From: Heterocephalus glaber
Taxonomy: Eukaryota > Chordata > Mammalia > Rodentia > Bathyergidae
Direction: 5' to 3'
Assembly: GCF_000247695.1 (NCBI RefSeq)
Contig: NW_004624742.1
Coordinates: 9,640,024-9,704,023, forward strand
Length of the DNA stretch: 64,000 bases
Position 1 is the stretch's first letter. Every line of letters begins with the position of its first letter. The notes beneath the pieces are model-generated. The model did no database searches, was not told where the DNA came from, and saw only the letters and a program-made list of their open reading frames with translations. A program made the position numbers and the translations under genes. Shown in pieces: positions 45,701-56,400 of this stretch.

Positions 45701-46735
45701 AAGTAGGGAGAAGCTCAAATACTTCCACAAATTACATGTTCTGCTGTTTAAAAACTATTTCAATATATATGCTAATTTCTTTCATTTATACTACTAGTAT
45801 ATCTTAGTTCATTGAGAAAGAAGTTTTGTGTTATTGTTTGTTTCTTTTTTGTAAGAATCTTTTTGGTTTATGTCTTGTACTGTGAGTAACTACTTTGAAG
45901 ATAATGATAGTATTTCCTATTGTTATTCTCTTATTACAGTATTTTGTTATGAAATTTTGTGGGTTTTTTATTAATAAAAGACCTGAGTCCTCCCACCTCT
46001 GAGTCTTGATTCTTTATTTCTAAGAAACTAAGCCTCACATATCTTTCCAACAAATTTGATTTTTGCCCAAGCAAGCTATAGCCAATGTCAGTTGACTACA
46101 ATCAAAGCTCCTGAGCTGATTTTAGACAAAAACAAGATCCTGATTATTTCTTGAATGCCTTATTATGGAAATTTCTATTTTATTTTGAAGGCAATAAAGG
46201 ACTATGATACAGATATTAGCACGAATGAATGGGTTAAATTACTTAAATAACTGACCACTCTAACTTACAAACTTTATAAGGATCTGAAATTCTCTACAGA
46301 GATGTTAAACAAGTAGCCCTCAGAAAAACAAAAACCTTGATAGCTATTATTATTCTTCCTATTACTGTTAAAGTAAAAGTGGCTTTCCAAATAACTCAAT
46401 TTTGATCATTAAAAAATGAATACTGAATTCATAGCCATTCCTATACTTTCAATTTTTAATGTATAGAATGTAAGATAATCATCATTACTTATATTAATAT
46501 GTTTACATAGTAGTACTGGGTGTGCTTTCTTCTTTGTGGTTTTCATATACTTTTGCATGTTCTGTGCATAAGTATTAAGGATAAATTCTTCTAGGATTAG
46601 TTAAGTGAGAATAAATTTGTTCATTCTGAAAGCATGTATTTAATATGATTCATCTGGCCAACTTAACCAATAAATTACATTTGTATGTTTTGAATGAAAA
46701 AATGTTTGTGATGTTTAGCTTTTGAATTAATTTAT
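45701..46735. other. AT-rich DNA without a recognised feature
   Basis: This may include the L1 3' UTR at its start. No exon, SINE or LTR could be recognised. Confidence 0.35.
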
Positions 46736-46905
46736 TCATTCATTGGACATTTATTAAAGAAATTTAATACAAGGTGCTATGCCAGGCACATTTTATGATG
46801 ACTTACACTATCAAGAATTTTCAAACATCCAGTGAATGACATGCATTATCATGCATTATTTTTCAAGTATTCTAACAATTCTAAGGTAGTCTTTTTGAAC
46901 AAAAT
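46736..46905 (-). repeat. LINE2/MIR-like fragment (antisense)
   Basis: TATTCATTCATTGGACATTT, ATTAAAGAAATTTAATACAA, then GGTGCTATGCCAGGCACATT. This is the start of an antisense L2 3' end (TTCATTCAxxCA then TGCCAGGCAC). The rest is diverged. Confidence 0.6.
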
Positions 46906-47574
46906 ATCTTCAATCCTCAAAAATACAAATATTCCAGTGATGTGGCAAATTCAGGAGATCATGTGTGATTTTCTGAGTGTGGGTATATCTCTGTGGTTTT
47001 TCTAATTTGGAGTCCCACTGATAAAAATAAGCCCTTGATTCCCTTACAACTTTATTACCCATTGTACTCTGAAGACAAGACTACGTGTTTTGAAATTTAC
47101 AGTTTCCTGGAGAATTTCCACAAACAGTTTTGACGTACCACAGAATACTTAATCTCTGTCACCTAAGGCGATTGAAGGAGGTACAGGAAATGGAAGGTCT
47201 ATTTTGAACCTCCAAAATTCAAGTTCTTCTCTTTTGCCATGATGAAGAATAATAAACCTTTCCCCTATAGAGAAGATCTATGAAATGCTGAGGATGAAAT
47301 TCCAAGCTCCGAATTATGAGGATTTCTGGACATCATCAGAGCTAAGCTCATATTTGTTGCTCTTTTCAAAGCTTTAGTGAGAATAGAACTTTATGATCGT
47401 AGAAGTTACATCTGACACAATGCCCTGGTTAAAAACGAATTTGGAAAAATTAGCAAAGTAATTGACAAGCACGCACCATTCCAGACTTCATGATACTTTG
47501 ACAGTTATGGCTATGTGTGTTGTCAATTGTTGAGGACATACTTTTCTCCACTTTCATAATACATTGTCTCTATG

Positions 47575-47705
47575 TTGCACAATTATTACATATCTGCCTA
47601 TTGAAGGTGACAAAATTAAGACCCTGAGAAGCTAGATGATCTGACCAGGGATCTACAGCTAATAAGTGAAACTACAATTGATTCTAGGCCTTGTCCCAGA
47701 GATTT
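47575..47705 (-). repeat. MIR fragment (antisense)
   Basis: CAAAATTAAGACCCTGAGAA, GCTAGATGATCTGACCAGGG, ATCTACAGCTAATAAGTGAA and CTACAATTGATTCTAGGCCT follow antisense MIR order. Confidence 0.65.
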
Positions 47706-47776
47706 CATTCTATTTCTCTATGCCTAGTAGTCACGAGACTTTGATTTAGGTGAGTAGCTTTAAAATCAAAAGTGCT

Positions 47777-47865
47777 GGGCTGAGCATTTAGCTCAGTGGT
47801 TCCGGCACCTGCCTTGCAAGTGCAAGGTCCCAAGTTTGATTCCCGGTACCAAAACACAAACAAAA
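47777..47865 (+). mobile_element. ID-like tRNA-derived SINE
   Basis: GGGCTGAGCATTTAGCTCAG start, box A, then TTCCGGCACCTGCCTTGCAA, box B-like AAGTTTGATTCC, CCGGTACC and an A-rich tail. A perfect 9-bp target duplication, aaaagtgct, lies at 47768-47776 and 47866-47874. Same subfamily as the other four. Confidence 0.92.
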
Positions 47866-48464
47866 AAAAGTGCTTACGTATTAGAGACATCCTTATATTG
47901 TCCGGTCTTTCTTATACCTCTGACCTTTATTAATGGAAAAACTATATTTCTTAATTTCCTTAAAATCCCTTCATTTAAAAAGCAATTTAAAATTGATATT
48001 TGCAAACATGTTCGTTTGAATTTTTAAGGAGTTAATTTCATTGTATCTCATTTTCTAATGCACATATACTGTCCCTACAAGTACAGATTAATGCAATGAT
48101 TTTGGGCAAATGGGAGCAAGCAGCTGAAGAACTGAAGGTAGTATTTATACTCTAACTCCTTGGGTTGGAGTGTTAACCCAGAAAGCATATAAATATCGCT
48201 TGGCTTCAGGGGTAGCCATATCAGGATTCTCTTTCTTTACAAAGACTCAGGAGTGTCTTATCCTAGGTTCTTTCACAGTGATTTGTTCTCTACTTTATAC
48301 TCACTGTCAGGGGGCTTGATAAGTTCTGCTCAACTTAAATATTATTGCCAATAATTGTATATGTGGATAGATTTATGGATGCGTCCTTTACCAAATGAGG
48401 AGGGCTGTCGGTTTATTTTCCCAAGTGATGTTTCTGAAAAGCTATCTTCCATAATGGAGCCACG

Positions 48465-48536
48465 ATGGAGCTAAGTGTGAAAGGTCCGCTTTTCCTCTTC
48501 CTGTTCCAAGTGCTTGGTGAGAGAATATACTGCAAG
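48465..48536 (+). other. Candidate signal-peptide first exon (weak)
   Basis: An ATG in strong Kozak context (CACGATGG) opens a 51-codon frame whose first 18 residues read MELSVKGPLFLFLFQVLG, a plausible signal peptide. At 48536/48537 the sequence TGCAAG/GTGAGAG matches a strong splice donor. Upstream, TATAAATA at 48188-48195 could be a TATA box about 275 bp away. An overlapping upstream ORF starts at 48454 and ends at 48474. I cannot identify a downstream exon or a protein family, so this may be chance. Neighbouring DNA is repeat-free. Confidence 0.15.
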
Positions 48537-49416
48537 GTGAGAGAATTACCCTCAGCGACCTCAGCCCTCAGGACTTTGATACACTGTCGTAACTTGGTAA
48601 TTTCCTCCTCTTATCCTTAAAAGTTTTTTTGTATTATATTAAGAATGTCAATAGAATTTTAGTAGGAAAATCGGTAAATTCCTGCTACTTTGTTTTCCAA
48701 GATTTTATAGAAGATTAGAACTGTTCTGAGGAGGGGAGGAAGGGACAAGGAGGAATGTTGTCTTTGATTTTAATTTCATGTTGGTCATAAATTTCATGTT
48801 CTTTTTCTTGTTAAGTAGGTATTTAATATATGTGTTATATATAAATATATCATATTAGATATTCTAGGATATACATCCAATTTCTGCCAAAAGTTATACC
48901 AATGGACAGATCATATTGGCTGCATTTGCTGGAAGATACAGTTCTCTCTACCATCACCCATGGATACCTGCTATGGTGACAAATTTAGGTTTAGAAACAA
49001 ATGCTTTCTCTTTCCTTTTTGTCTCTAAGGAAAGTGAATTTTTTTCTTGGGTATCAAAGAAATGTATATGGAACCCAATCAATGAGTCTAATCCAATAAA
49101 TGATAATGTAAGTGAAGTGAAAGAAATGAAATGAGTGATGGGATTGTTAAGTATATTAGAGACTCACTGAATAAATTAACAAATGAAGTCCAGTGAGAAT
49201 CGTGGCAGGAGTCCATTAGTACATCAAAGAAACCAGTGAAAGCCCACTCATGGCAAAGTTATTCTATTTCTCTTTAGAAACCATAATTATGCCAACTCTA
49301 AAATGGAGGTAAAATGAGAATGTATCCACTAAGAAGAACCCTTGGGAAGTTTATTTCTTGAAAGCATGACATCCATCTCCTTTGAAAATTCCTGAAAAAA
49401 AGTTGAACAACCAATT
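48537..49416. other. Unique AT-rich DNA, no gene seen
   Basis: No named repeat or exon was recognised. An AT-rich run occurs at 48826-48862. Confidence 0.4.
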
Positions 49417-49470
49417 ATGTGTGTGTGCACATGCACATGCATCGACACACACACACATACACATAAACAC
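49417..49470. repeat. Alternating purine-pyrimidine palindrome (GT/CA)
   Basis: A (GT)n arm (49417-49427, ATGTGTGTGTG) is followed by GCACATGCACATGC and then a CACACACACAT arm (49448-49458). The 11-base arms are exactly complementary, so the tract can fold as a hairpin with a loop of about 20 bases, or adopt Z-DNA. Confidence 0.85.
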
Positions 49471-50429
49471 TTTATGCCTAAAAACTTAGAACATTTAGGA
49501 CTGAAGATTAGATTTCCCTTTAATCTCAGGGGTAACCATTATTCTGAAGTTTGAGTGTATTCTTCTAATTCTTTTTTGTTCTCTAATCCTGTTGATTGTG
49601 TGTTGTGCCTTTTTAACTAAGAATGCCAATATGATTATGGTAACATCATTGATTTTTCAGGTGTGGCTTGTAGAATTGGTCTCATTACTTTAAAGTCACA
49701 TCTTGTATAATTTATTTTTGTAATTCTGTTTAGTATTTCCCCAGGCCTTCCAATACTTAAAAAGAAACACACAACAGGGGAATAACTCCTGAGGCAGCAC
49801 TCAGATGGCAGGAATTCTACAATCACTTATTAAATTGGCCTCCTAAATCCTGAGCGGATTTAGTAAAATGGAATTTCAAAGAACTTCACAATGTACTGAA
49901 TACCATTTTACTTTAAAGAAAACTGGAGTTCAGAAAATTAGATCTACTGGGGCTCCTATGGGAAGCCCCCTTTTTCCTCCAGCACTCTTCACCTCCCCCT
50001 TTTCCTGTAAGATGTCTTACAGAGAAAGGGAAGAAAAGCCAAGCATGGAACTAAAGAAATCATCCAAACTCTTGTTCTTGCTTATTTGATTTGAGTCACT
50101 AGATTTTTATAATGCCACTTGGTCAGAGCATTATTATTAGAATTTATATGCAGTCCCATGATAGACTTAGATTTTTTTAGGTGTTTATAACTGTCATAAA
50201 ATTTAGTGTGGCATGCAAGGTCTCAACCTGGCAATAAATTTTGTAATAATATCTCTATATATTGGAAGAAAGAAGCTTGTCCATCTTTAAGGTTTTGGGT
50301 AAAAGATGGAAAAGGACAAGCATTCCATTGTTCTAAGAAAATGTTGACACTAGAAGGAAGAAGCTACTCTGGTTTGCATAGGGTTCTAAGTACCATAGGA
50401 ATTGTGGTACATGGCAGAATAGACTAGAA

Positions 50430-50600
50430 TACAGGGCAACTTTCCATTTATCAGTTATTTCACCTTGGGCAAGTTATTTAAATTCTCTGGTCTAAAATCC
50501 CTTACTTGCACAGTAAGGATAGTAATAGTAACCACTTTATATGGTTTTTGAAAGATTAAGTCAATATATGAAAAACATTTAGACTAGTGCCTAGGACTTT
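50430..50600 (+). repeat. MIR fragment
   Basis: Sense order: CAGTTATTTCACCTTGGGCA, AGTTATTTAAATTCTCTGGT, ACTTGCACAGTAAGGATAGT, then ATGGTTTTTGAAAGATTAAG and ACATTTAGACTAGTGCCTAG. A good, if diverged, MIR. Confidence 0.8.
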
Positions 50601-50826
50601 TTTTAAAAAAAGAAAAAATTCTATACTTATTACTTAAATATTCTCTTGAAAAGTTGGCTAAATTCTCTAGATTATTGGCTAGATATCACCCCGATAATGA
50701 AATAGCATCTTGAAGCATCTAAAAATTATAAAATCTAATCATTATATTCATTATGCATGTGTAGTCAAAAAGTGCCTAGAAGTAGAGTATTCTACTTTTA
50801 TTTTCTGCTAGACATAGTCTAGGAGG

Positions 50827-50907
50827 CAGTGGTGGCAGACCTATGGCACTCATGCCACAGTGGGCTGTTTGTTATCACTGAAAGCTCTAAATGGTTCACC
50901 ATCACTG
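50827..50907. mobile_element. Short hAT-like non-autonomous element (MITE-like)
   Basis: The left end is CAGTGGTGGCAGACCTATGG and the reverse complement of the right end is CAGTGATGGTGAACCATTT; these are imperfect terminal inverted repeats starting CAGTG, as in hAT elements. Near-identical flanks gtctagga (50817-50824) and gtctaggg (50908-50915) suggest an 8-bp target duplication with a small left-side slip. The interior is short and non-coding. Confidence 0.65.
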
Positions 50908-50915
50908 GTCTAGGG

Positions 50916-51485
50916 ACAGGGGTCAGAGTTGTTTGCCATGTCATATTACTTACAGATTAGGGGATGAAGAAAACTTTGAATCCCAGTTGTGATAGAGGAT
51001 GCACATTGGATTGTAATGTGGCCTCCTACAAAGATCATGCCTTGAATCTTGGGTAACTCGAGTCTCAGGCAGATGTTAGCTTATTATTTATGACTAGACA
51101 TGTTTGACTCTAAAGAAAATCCAAAGTTCTCATGAACACCCTTTCCTAAAGATAAGAATCAAGAATCAGTGTAGTGGTTAGACAGAGCAATTTTCTAATT
51201 TCCCTCCTTGGTAGTCTTCTTCTTATAAGAAAATGCCCTGTGAATTCTGTGACTATTGAATGACATTCTCTTTTCTCAGATCACTTTAAATTTTTACTAA
51301 GTCATGGAGGAAGAAAGAGTGTTCAAGAATAATGTTATTACTTTTCCACATCTGAATGGTAGTGTTTTCTTTTTGTTTTCTCTCTTTCTCCTAAGTCAGC
51401 AATTTGTATGTGTTTGCATGTGTGTGAATCTAATTGTTTATAAATTGTGCAGTCACTCTTACAGTGCAATTACTCACTAAGGGGA
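50916..51485. other. Unique DNA, no gene seen
   Basis: No named repeat or exon was recognised. A phrase at 51020-51075 is faintly like a MaLR LTR, but too weak to call. Confidence 0.4.
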
Positions 51486-51489
51486 AAAA

Positions 51490-51705
51490 GAACTGAAATT
51501 TATTGAGGACCTATTATGTCCTAGGGCTATCTTGAGGATGTTATATGTTATCTCTGCAATTCTCACATTTTGAGAAAAAAGTTATCATTTCCCTTTAAAA
51601 GAGAATGCAGAGGTATAGATATGTTAAGTTTGCAAGGCTAACAAGAAATGAAAGCCAGGTTTGAACATACCCATAACTCCAAAGTTCTCTTGCTTATCAT
51701 AAAGA
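51490..51705 (-). repeat. MIR fragment (antisense)
   Basis: GAAATTTATTGAGGACCTAT, TATGTCCTAGGGCTATCTTG, TTATCTCTGCAATTCTCACA, AGAATGCAGAGGTATAGATA, AAGTTTGCAAGGCTAACAAG and CCAGGTTTGAACATACCC: clear antisense MIR order. Confidence 0.8.
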
Positions 51706-52439
51706 ACTTATTTCTGGGATGTGAGTAGTTTTAGGAGTCCATAAGTTGCTAAGTCATAGAAATAGTTATAAAAAGGAGACAAAAGTAGGTACAATTTGTT
51801 TCTGGCTCTCCTTCCATCTGTCTCCCTATCATTCTTCCCAATGATTCACTCTGATTTCCATTTTTCTAATTCTGTCCTAAGATCACCAAGTCTCAATTCA
51901 ATATTTCTTCAAGATATGATTGCCTAAGTCTCATTCATTGCGGCTGCTTGGTAACCTACAGCTAACCTGATAGAACAGTGTATACTAAATATATTAATCT
52001 CTAATAGCAGTAATATATTCTTGGTCCTTCCATGGGCCTGCTGCTTCACAGCTATCAGAGTGTTTTAACATTCACTGTGTCACTATGCATTAAGCTGACA
52101 TGAAGCAGAGGCAGAAAATTGTTTATGCATTTCCTTATAAACAATTTCAACAATAATACATGTGGTATCATTTCCTTTTCATTCTTCCTGAGCCAATGAC
52201 AAGTTCTTATTTGAAATTTTTTGAGGTAGAAGATTGATAGTTCCTATGTTCATCTCACATTGAACACTTCTTCCCTTCTCCATTTGTCTCCTTTATTGTG
52301 TATTTGTGTACATCCCTCATGTACAAGAGACTATAGATATGCTTGTAGATAAAGTTGGGTGGTTTTATATACATCCAGACCTCATAATTAGTATCAGAAG
52401 AACCCTCAGTGAGTTGCTGTGAAGCCTATTTAGACTTAA

Positions 52440-52665
52440 TGTATCTCATGACCAAAATCCATGGCTCAAATTCTAGCTCTGTTACTTGTTAAAGAGTGAT
52501 AATAGGAATATTAGTAAGTACCTCTAAGTTTCAGTTTTCTTATATGGAAAATCGAAAGCAAAACAGTGCCTGTTTCACAGAGTTGTGATGAGTCAATGAA
52601 ACACTTCATGTAAAACACTTTGTACAGGATATGGAACATATTCATCTATCATTATTGCATCTGGA
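52440..52665 (+). repeat. MIR fragment
   Basis: Sense order: GGCTCAAATTCTAGCTCTGT, TACTTGTTAAAGAGTGATAA, CTCTAAGTTTCAGTTTTCTT, TCACAGAGTTGTGATGAGTC, AATGAAACACTTCATGTAAA and ACACTTTGTACAGGATATGG. A clear MIR with a central insertion. Confidence 0.8.
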
Positions 52666-52859
52666 AAGACTTTTGAAATTGTCAAAGCCAGCAGCATCAA
52701 GTCTGAGAACTTGTGATTTCAGAAGACTAAAGTATTGAGGATAGGAGAGTATATGAAAAGTATATGGTGAAAATGACATTAGCTTTACCTTATTCAACTT
52801 AACATAGTATTTTATTCCTTGAAGACAACTTAAAATCTTACAGATTCTTGACTAATTAA

Positions 52860-52935
52860 TTGGTTGGTATTCATTCAGTCATATTCACAAATAACTTCCC
52901 AGTATCTGCCATGTACTCAGGCTCTATTTACCAGA
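52860..52935 (-). repeat. LINE2-like fragment (antisense)
   Basis: GGTATTCATTCAGTCATATT, CACAAATAACTTCCCAGTAT and CTGCCATGTACTCAGGCTCT match the start of an antisense L2 tail. Confidence 0.5.
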
Positions 52936-52991
52936 GAAATTAATCTTGATATGCGCAAGTTCGTGAGGAGTATCAAAAAAGGGCATCTTGG

Positions 52992-53070
52992 TGAGGAAGT
53001 GTAACTCAATGGTAAAGTACTTATCTAGCACATGCAAGGTCCAGGGTTTAATCCTCAGCACCACAAAAAA
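52992..53070 (+). mobile_element. Older ID-like SINE copy
   Basis: GTGAGGAAGTGTAACTCAAT, then GGTAAAGTACTTATCTAGCA, CATGCAAGGTCCAGGGTTTA and ATCCTCAGCACCACAAAAAA. Unlike the five younger copies it keeps the GGTAGAGCxCTTxxCTAGCA layout of the general rodent ID consensus. No clear target duplication; the A-rich flanks are ambiguous. Confidence 0.7.
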
Positions 53071-53349
53071 GAGTACTGTATTTCAAATATAATGTTATAT
53101 AAATCTTTTTAGTTTTTGATTAAAAGAATTGATGCCATGCAAATTGCATTCAACATATAAGAGCTTTTCTTGATTTGACTACAAGCAATGAATTTCTTGT
53201 TAGAAGGCAAATTTTTCAGTTTTTGGTTAGTTTGGTAACTCCAAAGTGAAATTTACTACTTGGCACAACTAAACTCAGGTGAATTTAATGCAAAATATGG
53301 CATAATTTCATATAGATTATAATATTGATAGCATCCATCATAAATTATG

Positions 53350-53455
53350 TGTGCTACAAGAACTCGAGATTTTTATCTATTTGATTCATTCCTAAATCCT
53401 CAGCACTTAGATCAGTTCTTTACACACATTATTAATGAAATGTCTTGTTGCCATT
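53350..53455 (+). repeat. LINE2-like fragment
   Basis: GAGATTTTTATCTATTTGAT, TCATTCCTAAATCCTCAGCA and CTTAGATCAGTTCTTTACAC follow the sense L2 tail phrase (CACTGCTGTATCCCCAGCAC and on). Diverged. Confidence 0.5.
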
Positions 53456-53469
53456 TACTAGACTTTATG

Positions 53470-56400
53470 CCAACTTCTACAAAGATAAATGAGGAATTAA
53501 TGCCTCTAAGAAGGTACTTATCAACAAGTGTAGGGGGGAACAAATAAATAAATTTAAAAAGTGAAAAAGATATGACTGTGGTAAAATGATGGCAATTCTA
53601 CCTGCAGCAGGAAAGGTTTAGAGATGGGAAATTTAGGTCTTAGCTTTCCAGATGACCATGGGTTGAAGTTGGATACATTCTAATCAGAGCGAAAGCCTAG
53701 AATTTATTGATTATGATCATTATGATGCTTTTACTGGGATGATGAAATCCACAGTGTAAAAGAAGAGTGTCCAGGAGCAAGGAAATAGAGAGGGACAACA
53801 GCCAGATTGGAAGGCTTGTACCATCTTTCACTTTATGGACAAAAGGGAACCATTAATGTGAAATTATTAAAATTAAGTAACATAATTTTTGCATCTTAAA
53901 AAAATCATCAAGCAATAGCACAATAATTTGTTGAATGGTAATAAGACTAGAGAAAATCAGTAAGCAAATTCCATCACTTAGGGTAGAAACAATATGAAGA
54001 CCAGGTCTATGGTGGCAGCAAGGAGAAATTTTGAGAAGTAAAAGGAAGGGAATCTATTGCTATGAATGTGGCAAGCAAAGGAAGGAAAGTCAAGGGTCCT
54101 TGCTTGAAAAAGGATCACAAATATAAATTCAGTTTTGAAAAAATAGAATTTTTATAGAGAATGTCTATCAGATAATTATCATGTATATGAGTTTGAACCT
54201 CAGAAGAAGAGTACAGTATGTCTGGTATCTCTAGAATATGTAAAATCACCCAGAAAGCATATTAAAAATTAGAAGAGAAAAGAAGTGAGACCCACCTTCA
54301 GGTTTATCAGTTAGGACAATAATCTCCAAACAGGAATATGCAGTCATGATCTATTATACAAGTTGATCCATTTAAGTAAGAGAAGAAAATACTATAGCTT
54401 CTATGTATGCTTATTATCTATATTAATGAGAATGAAATTACATTTACTAATATTTAATGAACAGATTAGATGAGACTCACTCAATCTACCTTTCATACAA
54501 TACATGTTATAGAAGTGTCCTTGGGAGAAGAGTAATAAATCTGTAAAGCAAGATGGTTAATAGAGTCATCTTCAACTCATTACTGCCAGGATATTGTAGC
54601 ATATTCTACCTTATGTACAGCCAGCAGTGTCAATTTACAGATTATATTGTTAGGTTTTTAACTGAACTAACCCTCTCAAAATGAAGAAGTGGCTCAGAAA
54701 TTTTCTAAATAACACTGATAGTACCAGCAATGCAAGCTCAGGTAAATGTGGGGAAAATAGAGTCGACACTTCCACTTTTTCTCTATAAATAAAAAACAAT
54801 GAAGATTCATTTGGATCTTCTATTATATCTTCCAAAATGAATTTTTAAAAATCAAGAAAAGTTATTTGAAATATGTATTATCATCCACTACCATAACAAT
54901 GAACTTCAAATGGAAAATATGCCTTAAGATATTAATGATTTTTAAACTAATGTTTCTTTCATTGTTATCACATCTTTATAATTTTATTTTTGCATATATA
55001 TGCTATATTCAGAGTATAAAGGGTAATATAATTGATAACTAAAGTGTACGTATAGAAGGTGCTTGGTTTTTTGATATTTTGAAGCCATTATAGATAGGAA
55101 AAAACAATCATCAGCATTTGGAGAGCACTGAGTTAAAGGGTAAAGGGCCCTTTGAGTATGGTTAAGCAGAATCAGAAGGGATTCATTGCTTACATCAGAT
55201 TTCCATAGTATCTGAGAAAGTGCTCCCCTGTATTTCCCTGAGAAATACATTCCTGGAAGAAAACCTCAGTCTCTTCATCACACTATTGATTGCATTATTG
55301 AAATTTAATCTCTGAGCCATAACAGTGTAGAACAAGAGAAGAAATTTCAGCAATGTGATGATTTTATTAAATATTTGAGAGCCTTAGTGCCAGAAATTAA
55401 AAGTGCAATCATTGGTCTTAGTTTCACAGACCATTAAGCAAATAACCTGTTTCTGTTTGAACTATTTTATTTGATTCAAGTATAAAAGACTTTTATAACA
55501 AAAAATCCATGAAGAAAAGTTGACTTATCCCATATTTGTCAATACACCTCTATTTAATCATGCAAACTTTCATATAAATAATATAGCTATATATTTCAAG
55601 TTGTGACATTTATGCCAAAATATTGGTCATCCTTAACATTCACGAATCTTCCCCTTCTACTCACAGCCTTCTGTTGGTTCTGGGTGGTCAGAGAACATAG
55701 TCATCACTGGGAATCTTAGCTAAAGGTGTTTTAGGGGTAAATTCAAAATGGAAATGTAGTACGAATTCCATTTACTCTCAATGCTTGAATTGCTTTGGTG
55801 GATTGAAATTCCCAGGAAATCAAGGGCTAAGGAAAAATATAACAGTACATTCTGTGTAACCTAAGATTAGACTTTCAATGACTTTGTTATTTACATGTAT
55901 AAAACAACATCTAAGAGTTACCTGACTATAAAATGATTACAAGATTTAAAGAGAAAGATTTTGAATATAGTGAGCTTGGATTCAATTTAAGAAAATGAGT
56001 ATTCCCTATAATTTTTAGGAAAAAAACTGTAGAAAACTAGATATAAAAATGAATAGCTATTGCTTGCTGTGTAGCATATCACAAGAATTAATTTTGGTAT
56101 TTAAGATTCTTGGTGAGTAAGCAAAAGATAGGTAAATCTCAATCCGGAGGAAGAACATGCCTCTGACTGGCTCTGGGTTTTTTTTGCTTTGTTTTGTTTT
56201 ATTTTTGTGTGTGTGTGCCAGAGGAGATGAAGTTGGTAAATGGTAACAAAAAAGCATAGATATAAGTGTTGAGAAATGACCTCCTCTGACCCATTCTAAT
56301 AATTAACTACCACCAGTGACACATGCAAGTAGCTACACCAAAAGATTTTACAAACGTCACAGGAATTCAGATTTTTATCTGACCATAAAATTTTTTAACT

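Noticed and set aside
51020..51080. Possible MaLR LTR fragment
   Set aside because: Only a short, weak phrase match; no TG/CA ends or target duplication.
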